Origin: Lamellibrachia satsuma
Lineage: Eukaryota; Annelida; Polychaeta; Sabellida; Siboglinidae
Reading direction: 5' to 3'
Assembly: GCA_033239005.1 (NCBI GenBank)
Contig: BSQZ01000001.1
Coordinates: forward strand, 7,862,500-7,926,499
DNA length: 64,000 nucleotides
This document shows, piece by piece, positions 41,182 through 55,492 of this stretch (position 1 is its first letter; every line of letters begins with the position of its first letter). Position numbers and translations under genes: made by a program. Below the pieces are notes generated by a model that had not been told where the DNA came from, searched no databases, and worked only from the letters and a program-made list of their open reading frames with translations.

Positions 41182-44100
41182 GGATAAGGATAAGGATAAG
41201 GATAAATTTTATTTGTCCCAACAGCAAAAAACATAGATAAATTATATTGAGTGGCAATATAAATTATATAAATACATATGATACATGCACATATAGAACT
41301 GTACAATATATAATAGCAACTAATAAATCATCAATAAAAGTAATACATTATGCACCAAAAAAAAAAAAAACATTTGCTGTGGGAAGGGAGACTCCTACTA
41401 AGACCAACAATGGTCGCTATCGTAGGAGCCACCCAAACTAACAATAACAATAAACATATATTCCCTATACATATATTTCTACATTAAAAAAGTAGAGAGC
41501 ATATTTGGTTTTTTGTCTGTGTCTTACATATAATCAATTTAAGTGTGTGATGATGTGTTGTACTGGTGTGTTTTATGTGTTGTTTTCGCCTGTACGCGTG
41601 TAAGCCTGTGTGCAAGTATACAAATTGAAAAGTTTAATTGTGATTGCATGAACTGTGTTATGCTCATTCATAATTTATTTAATTTAGTTGGCATATATAG
41701 CAATTTAGGAGAGTGCATGTGTCATTATATTTTTGTAGCATGTAATTTTTGGCATAACTTGAAAAGCTTTTCAAACTATGAGTCACTATCTTGTCTATAA
41801 CTAAATCAGGGATATTGTTTATAACATGTGGCAAGTTGTATTTAAGAATTTTTTTGCAAATTCATGTTTAGTTCTGTAAGTATGTAGTTCAGTTGTTCTC
41901 CTAGTACTATAGTTGTGAATGTATGTATTTGGGGTTATTTGCCAGTTTAAAAAGTAGACAGGTAGATTTTGATGTCTATATTTGTAATAAAATTTAAGTT
42001 CTTGTAGTTTTAGTAAGTCTTCTACTTTTAGTGTGTTGAGTTTTTTAAAAAGTGGTTCTGTGTGTGAATTGTATTTGCTTAATGTTATAATTCGTACTGC
42101 TTTCTTTTGTATTTTCACTAATCTGTTTCTTTGATATCCCCATGTCGTAATACAGTAATTAATATGAGGTAATATCAATGCATTGTATAACATAATTTTT
42201 ATTTCTAAAGGTAATACATGTTTTAATCTGTTTAGTATTCCTATAGTTTTGGAACACTTATTTGAGATTTTTTCTCTGTGTTTTTTCCAATTTAAGTTAG
42301 TATCTATAGTTAAGCCTAGGTAGTTAAATTCTTCCACTTTCTCAATATCTATATTATTTATTTTGAGAGATAATGTCAGTGTAGTTTTGTTTGGCATTTG
42401 GAAGGTCATATATTTAGATTTACTTTTATTTAGTGATAGCTTATTTATATTAAGCCACTCAACTATTTTGAGGAGTTCTTCATTTATTACTGATTCTGTA
42501 CTTTTATTTTGGACACTATCTCTGAAAGTTTCAATAGTGCTAAATAAAGTGGTATCATCAGCATATATTATAAAGTTAAACATTTGGCTGGCTTGTGAGA
42601 AATCATTTATATATATAGTAAATAATAGTGGTCCTAGGATGGACCCTTGTGGTACTCCAACTTTAATGAGTGAAGTTTCAGATGTGGTATCATCAAATTC
42701 GGTGTACTGTTTACGGTTGTTTAAATAGCTTTTAAATAAAAGAAGAGTTTTACCATCTAAGCCATAGTGTCTTAATTTATTTAGTAATATTGAATGGTCA
42801 ATAGTATCAAATGCCTTGGAAAGGTCAAGAAAAATACTAATTGGTAAGTAATTTCTATCCATTTTAGTAATGATTCTGTCTACTAATTCAAGTGATGCAT
42901 ATTCGGTTGAATGATTAGGTCTAAATCCGTACTGATTATCAAAAAATAGCTTAGAATCAATAAAATATGCAGATAACTGATTGTGGATGATTTTCTCTAA
43001 GACTTTAGAAATAGTTGGAAGGAGAGAAATAGGCCTATAATTTTTGAATAATGTTGGGTCATCGTTCTTGAAAATTGGAATTACTTTTGCAATTTTAAGT
43101 TTATCAGGAAATATGCCTGTATTTATGACTTGGTTAATTACTAAGGTTAAGGATTTAATGATTGCGGGTTCAATTTATTTTTTATTTTTCAATTTTGAAG
43201 AAATGCCGTCGAATCCACTACTGTTTTTTGTAGGAAGATCATTTATTGTTTTCCTTACAGTTTCTTCATTAACATTCTTAAATTTTAGAACAGATTTAAC
43301 TTGTGTATTTAAATAGTAGCCATAGTTTTTATTTCCTTTATATTGAATGCTTTCTGCAATAGTTTGACCAATGTTTGTAAAATAGTTATTGAATTTCTTT
43401 GCTATATCTGTTTTATCAGTAATACTAGTACCGTTTTCTTTAAAAATTGTCGAGGATGTTTTCTTTCCTTTATTTTTTGAAAGAATTTCATTGATGGTTT
43501 TCCAAGTATTTCTTATGTCATTTTTGAATCGGTTAAATCGTGATTCAAAATAATTTTTTTTAACTGCACGAATATTTCTTTTTAATATGGAGTTGTACGT
43601 TTTGAGGATAGCATTTGTGGTCTCATAATCTGGTGAATTAGGGTCAGACATTTTTAATTGTTTATAAAGTGTGTCCCGATATCTAATAGATTTTAACAGA
43701 CCTTGAGTGATCCATGTCGAATTTTTATGTTTGTATTTATTAAATTTCATTATTTTAAATGGCATGTACTTATTTTTTGCACGCATAATTTCTTCATGCA
43801 TTATGTTATAATTTAGATTGGGGTCCTCATTTTGATGTTTATGTAGTTTGTTGTAACAGTTATATGAATCTATTTCAATTTGAACTTTCTGCATGGCTTC
43901 TTCACTTTGTGTATTTATTTTTATAAATTTGGGAGGAAATTCTATTTTTGGAATATTGTCTAGAAATAAAAAATAAGGTTGATGGTCTGAAAATGTTTTT
44001 GTGAAGATCCCAGCAATGCTTTCTAATAAAGATTTATTTAGCTTACAAAAAAAGTTATCTATCGGTGTTCCATTGGTTTTAGTGAAACGAGTTGGGAAAG

Positions 44101-44981
44101 TAATTTGAGGGTAGAGACTATGTGATATTAAAGTATCAAAAAAATCGCTGTAGATTCTGTTCTCATTTATTTTAAGTAAATTTATGTTAAAATCCCCAGC
44201 TATAATGAGATTATTATTGCTATTTTCCAGAGATGATATAACTGATGAAAATTCATCAATGAATTTTGTAATATTTTCGTTGCATGTTCTTGGAGGTCTA
44301 TATATATATTTCCAATGGTCATTGTCTTTGATAAATTATTTCCAGTTACTTTAATCATTAGCCCTTCCCAGTGTTCGTACGTATTTAAATTCATTTTTAC
44401 TTCAGATTTATATTTATTGTCCACATATATTAGTAACCCTCCTTTGTTGCTACACTTTTTCCCCTGTATTATACAATCATATCCATCTAAAAAAAATTGA
44501 GAGAAATCATCATTATCAGCTTTCCACGTCTCTTGTAAGCATATTACGCTAAATTTAAAATTGATACTACGTAAGTCCTCTACGAACATTTCAAGTTCAT
44601 TAAACTTTGCATTTATAGACTGAATATTCGAGCTTAGAATACTAAAACTGTTAGTGTTACTGTTTGCTAAAATGGTGAACTTATCAATGTCATAATATGA
44701 AGAGCGTCGTATTACTTGAAGCTCATGATTTTCATCATTATTTTCATTTGTACTTAAAACATTACTTAGGTTGTTTTGATTTCCTCCTAAGTATGAGAGG
44801 AATGCTTCATCGGATGTTACTGTGCCTGTACCTTGAAATTGAGAAAATTCTTCAGTAGGTATCGACATAATTTAGATAGATGAGTGACAAATTAATATTA
44901 AATATGTTGATATTACTAATATTGCTAGTACATGTATACAGTTCTGGTGATATAATAGTCCTCACTGGAGAGGATAGTAAT
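41182..44981 (-). mobile_element. Nearly intact LINE (EN-RT single ORF), CR1/Jockey-like
   Basis: Reading from 44868 (ATG) to 41819 (stop) on minus gives about 1016 codons, broken only by one frameshift at a TATATATAT run (about 44300) and one in-frame TAA (43175-43177). The N-terminal apurinic-type endonuclease shows LSSNIQSINAKFNELE, VICLQETW, IIAGDFNIN and FSDHQPY. The reverse transcriptase shows NYRPISLLPTISKVLEKII, FLDLSKAFDTIDH, VPQGSILGPLLFTIYINDF and the catalytic NFIIYADDTTLF. The 3' UTR ends in (TTATCC)n, seen on plus as AAGGATAAGGATAAGGATAA at 41180. The 5' UTR is about 110 bp and no separate ORF1 is present. AAGAA flanks both ends (41177-41181 and 44982-44986). It nicks target DNA and copies its own RNA; this copy is probably inactive. 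Confidence 0.93.
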
Positions 44982-45530
44982 AAGAATAAGCAATGGACCA
45001 TACACTTAATGGTTCTTCTGGTTGAATACACGTCACGTCCATCAACTGGCGAATCCTGCGCGAGCTTACAGCTGTGTCGTTCAATATCGTTGGATGTAAG
45101 TAATATAACGTTGTCGTCAACTGCAGGCGTTGTGGACTTAGCATCGAATCTTGCGAAAACGGTACGAATTACGAATCATCCCGTTCCCATTCGGAGGCAT
45201 TTTCAGAGGCACTGCTTTCACCTGTCAATGCAACACAACATTGGTTAGCAGGTGGGTAGAACGCTTACATACTACAAGACAATTATACGGTCAAGTACGT
45301 CTAGTAGTAAAGTAAACGGGGTAATAACGGCGGATACGTTTATTTCTCTGTGCATTCAGCAAAAGAAAACGTTCATTAGTCAACTTTGTGGAAATGAACG
45401 GAGGACGCGAACTGCAAAATTCGAGGTGTGCGTGTGTGTGTATTTGTTCATGTGTGTGCAAAGCAAAGCCAGAGGGGTCGTGGCCCAATGCCCTCCTAAA
45501 CCCCCCACTGACTTGAGGAATGCCACCGCA

Positions 45531-47599
<2,069 letters not shown>

Positions 47600-48520
47600 A
47601 CACCACTGACGATGGTGTCATAACTTTGTTACATCGTGTGTACCAACACCTTGATACGCCAGGAACATCAGCTAGGCTGTTATTTGTAGATTTTTCTAGC
47701 GCGTTCAACAAGATTCAACATCATCTGATGTCATCTAAGCTGAGGAACGTGAACATGAACAAATATGCCGATGATATATGTTTGGCTGGATTCATCAACT
47801 GCAACGACAACATAATGTATGAAGAAGAAGTGCGAAGGCTAACTTCATGGTGCAGTGAAAAATATATGCAGTTCAATGTAAAAAAACAAAGAAATTGTGA
47901 TTGACTTTACAAAAAATAGAAATCCACTACTGCCACCACTGACTGTTAATGGCGAAACTGTAGAACGTGCTGCCACTCATAAATATCTGGGTTTGACTAT
48001 AGACCAAAACTGAACTGGAATGAAAACACAGTATCAGTGTACAAGAAATGTAGACAAAGACTACATTTCCTCTCGAAACTGTCAAAGTTTGAGGTTAGTC
48101 AAAGTGTGCTGTCAACCTTCTATCAGGAAGTAGTGGCGTCAGTTCTTTTGTATTGTGTTCTGTGCTACCATAGCTCACGCTCAGCTGAAAATATCAACAA
48201 GCTAGTGTCATCAACAAGCGTGTGGTAAAATAAGCTGCCAAATCCATCCATCCACTTCGCAGGTTGCACTGTCATTACATGACAAAGAAGACAGAAAACA
48301 TCTTAGGCGATGCAACACATCCACTGCACACCACATTCATTTCAGCGAGATCGCGTATGTGCGAACTATAGAACTATATGCATACATGTTCTTGCTGGTT
48401 CTTTTTTTTACAAATCTTGTGTTTGCATTTATTTGAGTATTTTTCTTGCTCCTTGCCGTAATTTTATCAAATGTATACCCATGTTTTTTGGATCAATAAA
48501 GGCATTATAATTATTATTAC
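47600..48520 (+). mobile_element. Rex1/Babar-like LINE remnant
   Basis: The plus strand keeps TSARLLFVDFSSAFNKIQHH (first palm motif), then, after a deletion removing the QG motif, NKYADDICLAGFI (catalytic) and the downstream TVNGETVERAATHKYLGLTI. In a shifted frame follows VYKKCRQRLHFLSKL, with a CY-HSS motif after that. An AATAAAGGCATTATAATTAT tail ends it at about 48495-48520. One internal deletion and at least two frameshifts make it dead. The clade call rests on the ordering and wording of these motifs. Confidence 0.82.
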
Positions 48521-48772
48521 GATAGTTATACAAAATATAAAAATAGCTGTATAGCTGCTGCAATACTATTACGATAGTGTCATAACTATCGCGATAGTAT
48601 CATAGAATCGTGAATAGCCATGAATAGTTGATGGGTGGCGATGTCGCGTGGCCTTGAAGATTTAAAATGTTGAATCCGTGAATAACGATGCTCTAATCGA
48701 CGATTGTTTATGTTATGTCGATTAATAAATAAAATTGTCTAAAATAGTCCTGCTGAATTGTTTTGCCAACCA

Positions 48773-49135
48773 TTGTTACGATCGATAGTTCAGTGTACTG
48801 TCGACGATAACGATCGATAGTTCCGTGTACTGTTGACGATAACGATCGATAGTTCAGTGTACTGTCGACGATAACGATCGATAGTTCAATGTACTGTCGA
48901 CGATAACGAGAGATAGTTCAGTGTACTTTCGACGATAACGATCGATAGTTCAGTGTACTGTCGACGATGACAATCGATAGTTCAGTATACTGTTGACGAT
49001 AACGGTCGATAGTTCAGTGTACTGTTAACGATAACGATCGATAGTTCAGTGTACTGTCGACAATAACGATCGATAGTTAAGTGTAATGTCGACGATAATG
49101 GTAGATAGTTCAGTGTACTGTCGACGACAACGATC
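48773..49135. repeat. 32-bp minisatellite
   Basis: About eleven units of GATAACGATCGATAGTTCAG then TGTACTGTCGAC, with a few substitutions per unit. CGATCG and GTCGAC palindromes recur in each unit. No gene overlaps it. Confidence 0.95.
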
Positions 49136-49643
49136 GAATAACATTGAATAATACCAAATAACAATAACACGCATCATATCTGTTTGCAATAGTTCATCAC
49201 TTGTTCCATTGTAACACAGGCATTGAAAATCCGTGGTTTATTAATGGGAAGAAGTTATGCATCTTTTTATATTTGTTTAAAAGTTAGCGCTCCCAGAATT
49301 GTTAGCATTGTTAAAAAATACTCCAATGCAGTAGGGCCATACTGCTCCGCGAAGCTATCAATATACGTAATAGCATCACATATTGTATGTACTATTTAAA
49401 CTGTTCACATATGTTATATATCAGTGATGGTAATGTTTAAGTAATATTTAAAATCTAGATGTAGAAACAATAAACATGCCACGTTTCGTGATTGAATAAA
49501 CATATTGTGATTAAATGCTTGTTCATGTATAATATGTGTAACTATATTTTATGTCATCACACCAAAATCAGTAACGTTTCTTAGCCAGTAAAGTCTGCAA
49601 AGTAGTTACTGAAAAGGTAATGTCCGTCCACTTGTGTTTTCAG
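49136..49643. other. Intergenic or intronic sequence before the Ig exons
   Basis: AT-rich, with no exon recognised. It ends in a polypyrimidine-type acceptor (CTTGTGTTTTCAG) before 49644, so at least its right part is probably intron. Confidence 0.5.
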
Positions 49644-50669
<1,026 letters not shown>

Positions 50670-51269
50670 GTAAGTGACGCAATAGAAGCGGGGATCTGCA
50701 AGCAAACATTGCAATGACTCCTCAGTTTCGATGCTATGACGCGAAAATGGAAATTTGGAGTCAGATTAGCACATTCGAGCATCGGAAAGGTAAACGGGAG
50801 GAATAACGAGCTCCATTGCTCGAAGCCGCTAGGCGCATCAGGGTGGCGGAGTACTCGACGGCATCGGAAAACAACTGCAACATGTTAACGTTGCGGCTGC
50901 ACGACAGAACTGCGTCGTGCGGGACAGGGCCGTCTTAGCTGACAGAGCAACTGTAGACTGACGCGTTCGCTGTCTACGTTGCCGGCATCGCACTGAGCTG
51001 GCACCTGATATTGTCGGAAAGCACAAAAACGGACAACTGGACACAATCAAGCTAACTGAACTGACAAAGCGATGTTCTGTATTATGCAGCTGTAGTAGTA
51101 GTAGAATACACCCTACAGCTGCAATCAGCCCTTCGCCTTTGACAACTGCATCATCCTTATCCTTAGCCAGAGTCCATATAGCCCCCTCAGAGTCTGATTG
51201 AGAACTGCATTTGGTATGTGTACGAACATACATGCATGTACGTACACTGTATATTCATGCTTGTGAACA

Positions 51270-51312
<43 letters not shown>
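50670..51312. other. Region without a recognised gene
   Basis: Starts at the donor of the second Ig exon, so it may be intron. No further exon was recognised. An ACGC run lies at about 51268-51300, at the edge of the right repeat copy. Confidence 0.5.
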
Positions 51313-52306
51313 GTCGAATTTTGCAGTTCGCTTCCTCCGGTCATCTCCACAAAGTTGACTAATGAACGTTTTCTTTTGTTGAATGCACAGAGAAATAAAC
51401 GTATCCGCCGTTATTACCCCGTTTACTTTACTACTAGACGTACTTGACCGTATAATTGTCTTGTAGTACGTAAGCGTTATACCCACCTGCTAATCAATGT
51501 TTTATTACATTGACAGGTGAAAGCAGTGCCTCTGAAGATGCCTCTGAATGGGAATGGGATGATTCGTAATTCGTACCGTTTTCGTAAGACTCGATGCTAA
51601 GTCCACAACGCCTGCAGTTGACGACAACGTTATATTACTTACATCAAACGATACTGAACGACACAGCTGTAAGCTTGCGCAGGATTCCCCAGTTGATGGA
51701 CGTGCTGTCGTCAGTGTGCTTGGCTGATTAATATTTCCATAACAATCAGCAATTTCATTAAATGTAATAGACCACGCAGATACGTTCACGCTTGCTATGG
51801 GCACTCTTGAAATTGTTTTAAAACCTTATTTAAGTCATGGATTCAACACAGCAAGGCAAATATTGCACAATCCATATATTTTGTATTCAACCAGAAGAGC
51901 CATAAAATGTATGATTCATTGTTTATTCTTTGTTAGCAATCGGGTGAGATTATGTGTGTTGAGTAAACAGTGTTATTCAACACATATTTCAGTGACACAT
52001 TTTCTGTTCTATGTGTATTGAAAACAGTTCAAGCTGTTCTCGCTTATTTGAAGCAAACGTTTAAGACATAAGCATACTGAAACAGAGCGTTGTCAAGATT
52101 AAAACGTATTTATTTTACCTATCACATCGTATAATTATGAAAATAAAAATGCAACATTCACAATAAGGACAGAGCGACTCCCATTAAGACATTAAATGTC
52201 ACGGGAGTCACCCTGTTAATGTAAAACTGTCACGTGATCACTTCAGTAACTAATCTTTCACAAGTATGTGTACATGCAACTATTTATGTACGTACATGTA
52301 TTACAC

Positions 52307-52346
<40 letters not shown>

Positions 52347-53240
52347 CACACACACAGCGCGCGCGTAATTCAGCGCTATTAAGCCTATAATTAAATATAA
52401 ATGTATCAGGTTTTTGATTTTTGATTAGTAGGTGTTAATATAAGTGGAACTAATATCAGGTATGTGTAAAAACATTATCAAGGGTAATTTTTGGTGTTTT
52501 GTTAACAGTCTGTGTTATATTTTTTATATGGTTTCTAATGTACTTCACTGCACATATATATTCATGATTATTATTTGGGAATAAACAGGTTATTTCTATC
52601 ACTGTGTAGTAATGATGCATTTCAAAGTTGTATGTGTATGGGATATGATTGAAGTGTTCTGGTATGAGCTTATGAATTAATTTGTAATAAATTTTAGGTG
52701 TTGAATTTATGTATGTGAAACAACGTAAGTGCAGAGCAGACGAAGTCCTACAATTCATTTCCCGAAGAAAACAACCGATGCTTGGTGGTTCGTTGATGTG
52801 AGTTAAGGTTGATAGTTGTGTGTAATAGAAGATTTATAATAATTCATTATCCCATCTTAACATTCATTTTCATTCAATTCTGAACTTAGTTCAGATCCAT
52901 AAATAATAAGTATTTTAACGGAAAATATTACTTTATGTTGGAAATATTTGCAATCTTTCTACAATGTCATACCAGACGGTGGAGTGTAAATCCCTTTCAC
53001 CAATAAAAGCTTAAAAGATACACGTAGGTTCGTGTATAGTGATGTGGCTCGGTTAGCCAAGGCACAAGTGGTACACTCATACCAGATCGCCCACACAAAG
53101 GGGCCCCACAAAACCAATCATAATTATTTCCTAATATATCATGGGATGCTGTAATTCTTGTTTGTCATTGCACGCTGTATGTTCTTGCACGCTGTATGTT
53201 CTTGGTTGTCATTGCACGCTGTATGTTCTTGTTTGTCATT
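51313..53240 (-). repeat. Unclassified ~2-kb repeat, right copy (inverted)
   Basis: Inverted relative to the copy at 39020-45430 and uninterrupted, so it shows the pre-insertion state of the LINE target (around 51937, AACAAAGAATAAAC on minus). It ends at 53240 with about three 27-bp minisatellite units, abutting a LINE endonuclease fragment. The minus-strand ORF at 52456-52758 (100 codons) and another at 51505-51804 have decayed counterparts in the left copy, but no recognised domain. Confidence 0.85.
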
Positions 53241-54412
53241 GTGTTTCTTCGGCCAGTTCACTGGTGTGCCATGGGGTCATCGGCCTCACCGTAATAGTCC
53301 GTGACACGAGAGGGGCATGAGCATCAACGACATTGCGTAGGTAATAGTCATAACGATAGAGAAGGGATATCGAGTCCAACTCAGGAGCACTGAAATCAGA
53401 GGCCGCCAGGTCAGCTGCAAACCGACTGTTGTTAATCTCTGCGTATCTCCGATATTCGACGTGGCGTTTCAGGCGCGTTGGTTTTGGCTGATGCAGTTCG
53501 CATTAAATTGCGTAGTGGTCGGTGATCATTGTTGTCGGCTTAACAGCAGTGGCAATAACGTGTGACGTTTCCGACGAGATGACAAGATCGAGAATGTTGC
53601 CACGCTCGTAGATCCAGCCTTTGACATGTTGTACAAAGCCTGAAGTCCCCAGCAAATCGGCCAAGTTAGTTGCGTCAGTGCAAGTCGGATCGCCATATCG
53701 CGTGTTAAAGTCCCCACACACTACAGTCTTTTAGGGGGCAGCCGTGGCCTTGTGGTTAAAGTGTTGGACTCTAAATTCGAGGGTTGTGAGTTCAAGACCC
53801 ACACTGGGCACGGCTCGTTTTCGAAGCTTAGGCAGGAATGTACCTGCGATGGACTAGTGTCCCGTCCAGGAGAGTCAGTATAACTGCACTCTAAGTTGCT
53901 TCGCACTACAGAAACCAAGTTTAAGCACTGGCCATATAAGCCTTCATGGCTTCCTAAGGCGTAGTGCCTGGGGGATGACTTTACCTTTACTACAGTCTCA
54001 GTAGGGTGGGCCGCGGCGATGAGCAACACTTTCCCGACATCATCCAGGAAGGAGCGGAAGTCGGATGTTGGCGGTCGGTAGACGACGATCACGCGCGTGG
54101 TAGAGCCGATGCGGATGTTACGCAAAATAACGCGACATGTCTCACTCGCTTGGGTGTCAATATTGGCACGTGAAACGAGTTATAGTGTATTTCGAAAGAG
54201 AACTCCCACGCCTCCACCACGGCGAGCGCCACCACGCGGCTGGTGTACGAATGTGAAGTCCACGGCAGTCGTTTCATCTTCTCCCAGCCAAGTTTCCGTC
54301 AAGGCGACGACGTCCAATTCGCGTTCGTCGATGTAGTCACGCACGAGCAGCGCCTAGTTGCGAATGGATGTTACATTTCGCACGAAGGCCAGGCGAGTAT
54401 GAGGCGCCGTAG
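53241..54412 (-). mobile_element. LINE endonuclease-domain fragment
   Basis: Minus-strand frames spell an apurinic-like endonuclease: ELDVVALTETWLGEDETT, RRGGGVGVLF, RVIVVYRPPTSDFRSFLDD, then (after the inserted SINE) CGDFNTRYGD and TTMITDHYAI. The linker towards the RT follows (ITVRPMTPWHTSELAEE) before being cut off at 53240 by the right repeat copy. Frameshifts and stops are present. At the other side it stops at 54412, where the foldback structure starts. No RT belonging to it was found in the window. Confidence 0.88.
53720..53998 (+). mobile_element. tRNA-derived SINE with 10-bp target-site duplication
   Basis: A 259-bp body (53730-53988) is bounded by the perfect direct repeat ACTACAGTCT (53720-53729 and 53989-53998). 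The head has Pol III boxes A (GTGGCCTTGTGGTTA) and B (GAGTTCAAGACCC). The body contains GATGGACTAGTGTCCCGTCC and ends in a short CTTTACCTTTACT tail. It is inserted antisense into the LINE endonuclease fragment, splitting its frame between the YRPP and GDFN motifs. It has no coding function. Confidence 0.93.
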
Positions 54413-54426
54413 CGGCCAAAAAAGGG

Positions 54427-54545
54427 TCGAGTCCTGCGAGAACCGTCGAGTCCTGCGCGAACCGTCGAGTCCTGCGCGAACGAGATACTCTGCGCGAACC
54501 GTCGAGTCCTGCGCGAACTTTCGAGTCCTGCGCGAACGAGATACT
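54427..54545. repeat. 19-bp minisatellite, left terminus of the foldback
   Basis: About six units of the inverse of GGACTCGACGGTTCGCGCA, with two interspersed AACGAGATACTCTG variants. The right terminus has about thirty. Confidence 0.92.
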
Positions 54546-54701
54546 CTGGTTACCACTGAAAATAGCGTTGCCGTTGTAGGATGTGCAGCGAAGCAATGCC
54601 GGAAAAAGCATAATATAATATAATATATTACTCAGAGTACAGTGAATGGAAAAAATCCCATACATGTGCTAAAAAAACTCAATTGATAGTTAAAGTTGTC
54701 G

Positions 54702-54765
54702 TGGCTTAGCGGTAGCGCGTTCGATTTATGTTTGGAGGGTCCTGTGTTCAATCCGCGGTATGTGT
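54702..54765 (+). repeat. tRNA-like sequence in the foldback left arm
   Basis: GTGGCTTAGCGGTAGCGCG matches box A, and CTGTGTTCAATCCGCGG is a weakened box B. The acceptor stem does not pair properly, and the anticodon region (TTTATGT) is only marginally structured. It is repeated inverted at 55440-55492/58195-58215, so it is part of the repeat and is not called as a tRNA gene. Confidence 0.55.
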
Positions 54766-54962
54766 GATTTACGTTTTTTCTCGTTTAATGTTATTATTAT
54801 TATTTTATCAATTATTATTAGTTTATTTATATTCGCTTTCGTTTAATTTCATATAATTATCACATGTTGTGCATTAAAAGTACATGTCTAAAGAAATAAA
54901 TATATATATAAATATACACATGTCGTGCAGTAAAGTACATGTAAAACAAATTAGAATAAATA

Positions 54963-55085
<123 letters not shown>

Positions 55086-55492
55086 ATATATTTATTCTAA
55101 TATATATTTATTCTGCACGACATATGTATATTTATATATATATATTTATTTCTTTTGACATGTACTTTTAATGCACAACATGTGATAATTATATGAAATT
55201 AAACGAAAGCGAATATTGGAGTAAATAAAATAATAATAATTGATTATATATATATATATATATATATAATATATTCTAACTTTTTTACATGTACTTATAT
55301 ATATATATATATATATATATTCTAACTTGTTTTACATGTGATAATTATATGGAATTAAACGAAAGCGAATATTGGACTATATAAAATAATAATAATTGAT
55401 AAAATAATAATAACATTAAACGAGAAAAACGTAAAACAGACATACCGCTGATTGAACCCAGGTCCCTCCAAACATAAATCGAACGCTCTACC

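Larger units (their letters stand above)
39020..45430 (+). repeat. Unclassified ~2-kb repeat, left copy, split by a LINE
   Basis: Segments 39800-41181 and 44982-45430 match, in the same order and inverted, the segment from 53160 down to 51313. Shared blocks include TTGGTTTTGTGGGGCCCC, GTGCCTTGGCTAACCG, TTAAACGTTTGCTTCAAATA and CTTACAGCTGTGTCGTTCA. A 3.8-kb LINE separates the two parts, and relative to the right copy about 160 bp after TGGTTGAATAC is missing. No long conserved ORF links both copies, so it is probably non-autonomous or a fragment of a bigger element. Neither inverted termini nor a target duplication was found. Confidence 0.85.

Noticed and set aside
54702..54765. Functional tRNA gene (anticodon region resembling Ile-TAT)
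   Set aside because: The acceptor stem does not pair, box B is degraded and the unit is a repeated part of the foldback arms, so it is called tRNA-like only.
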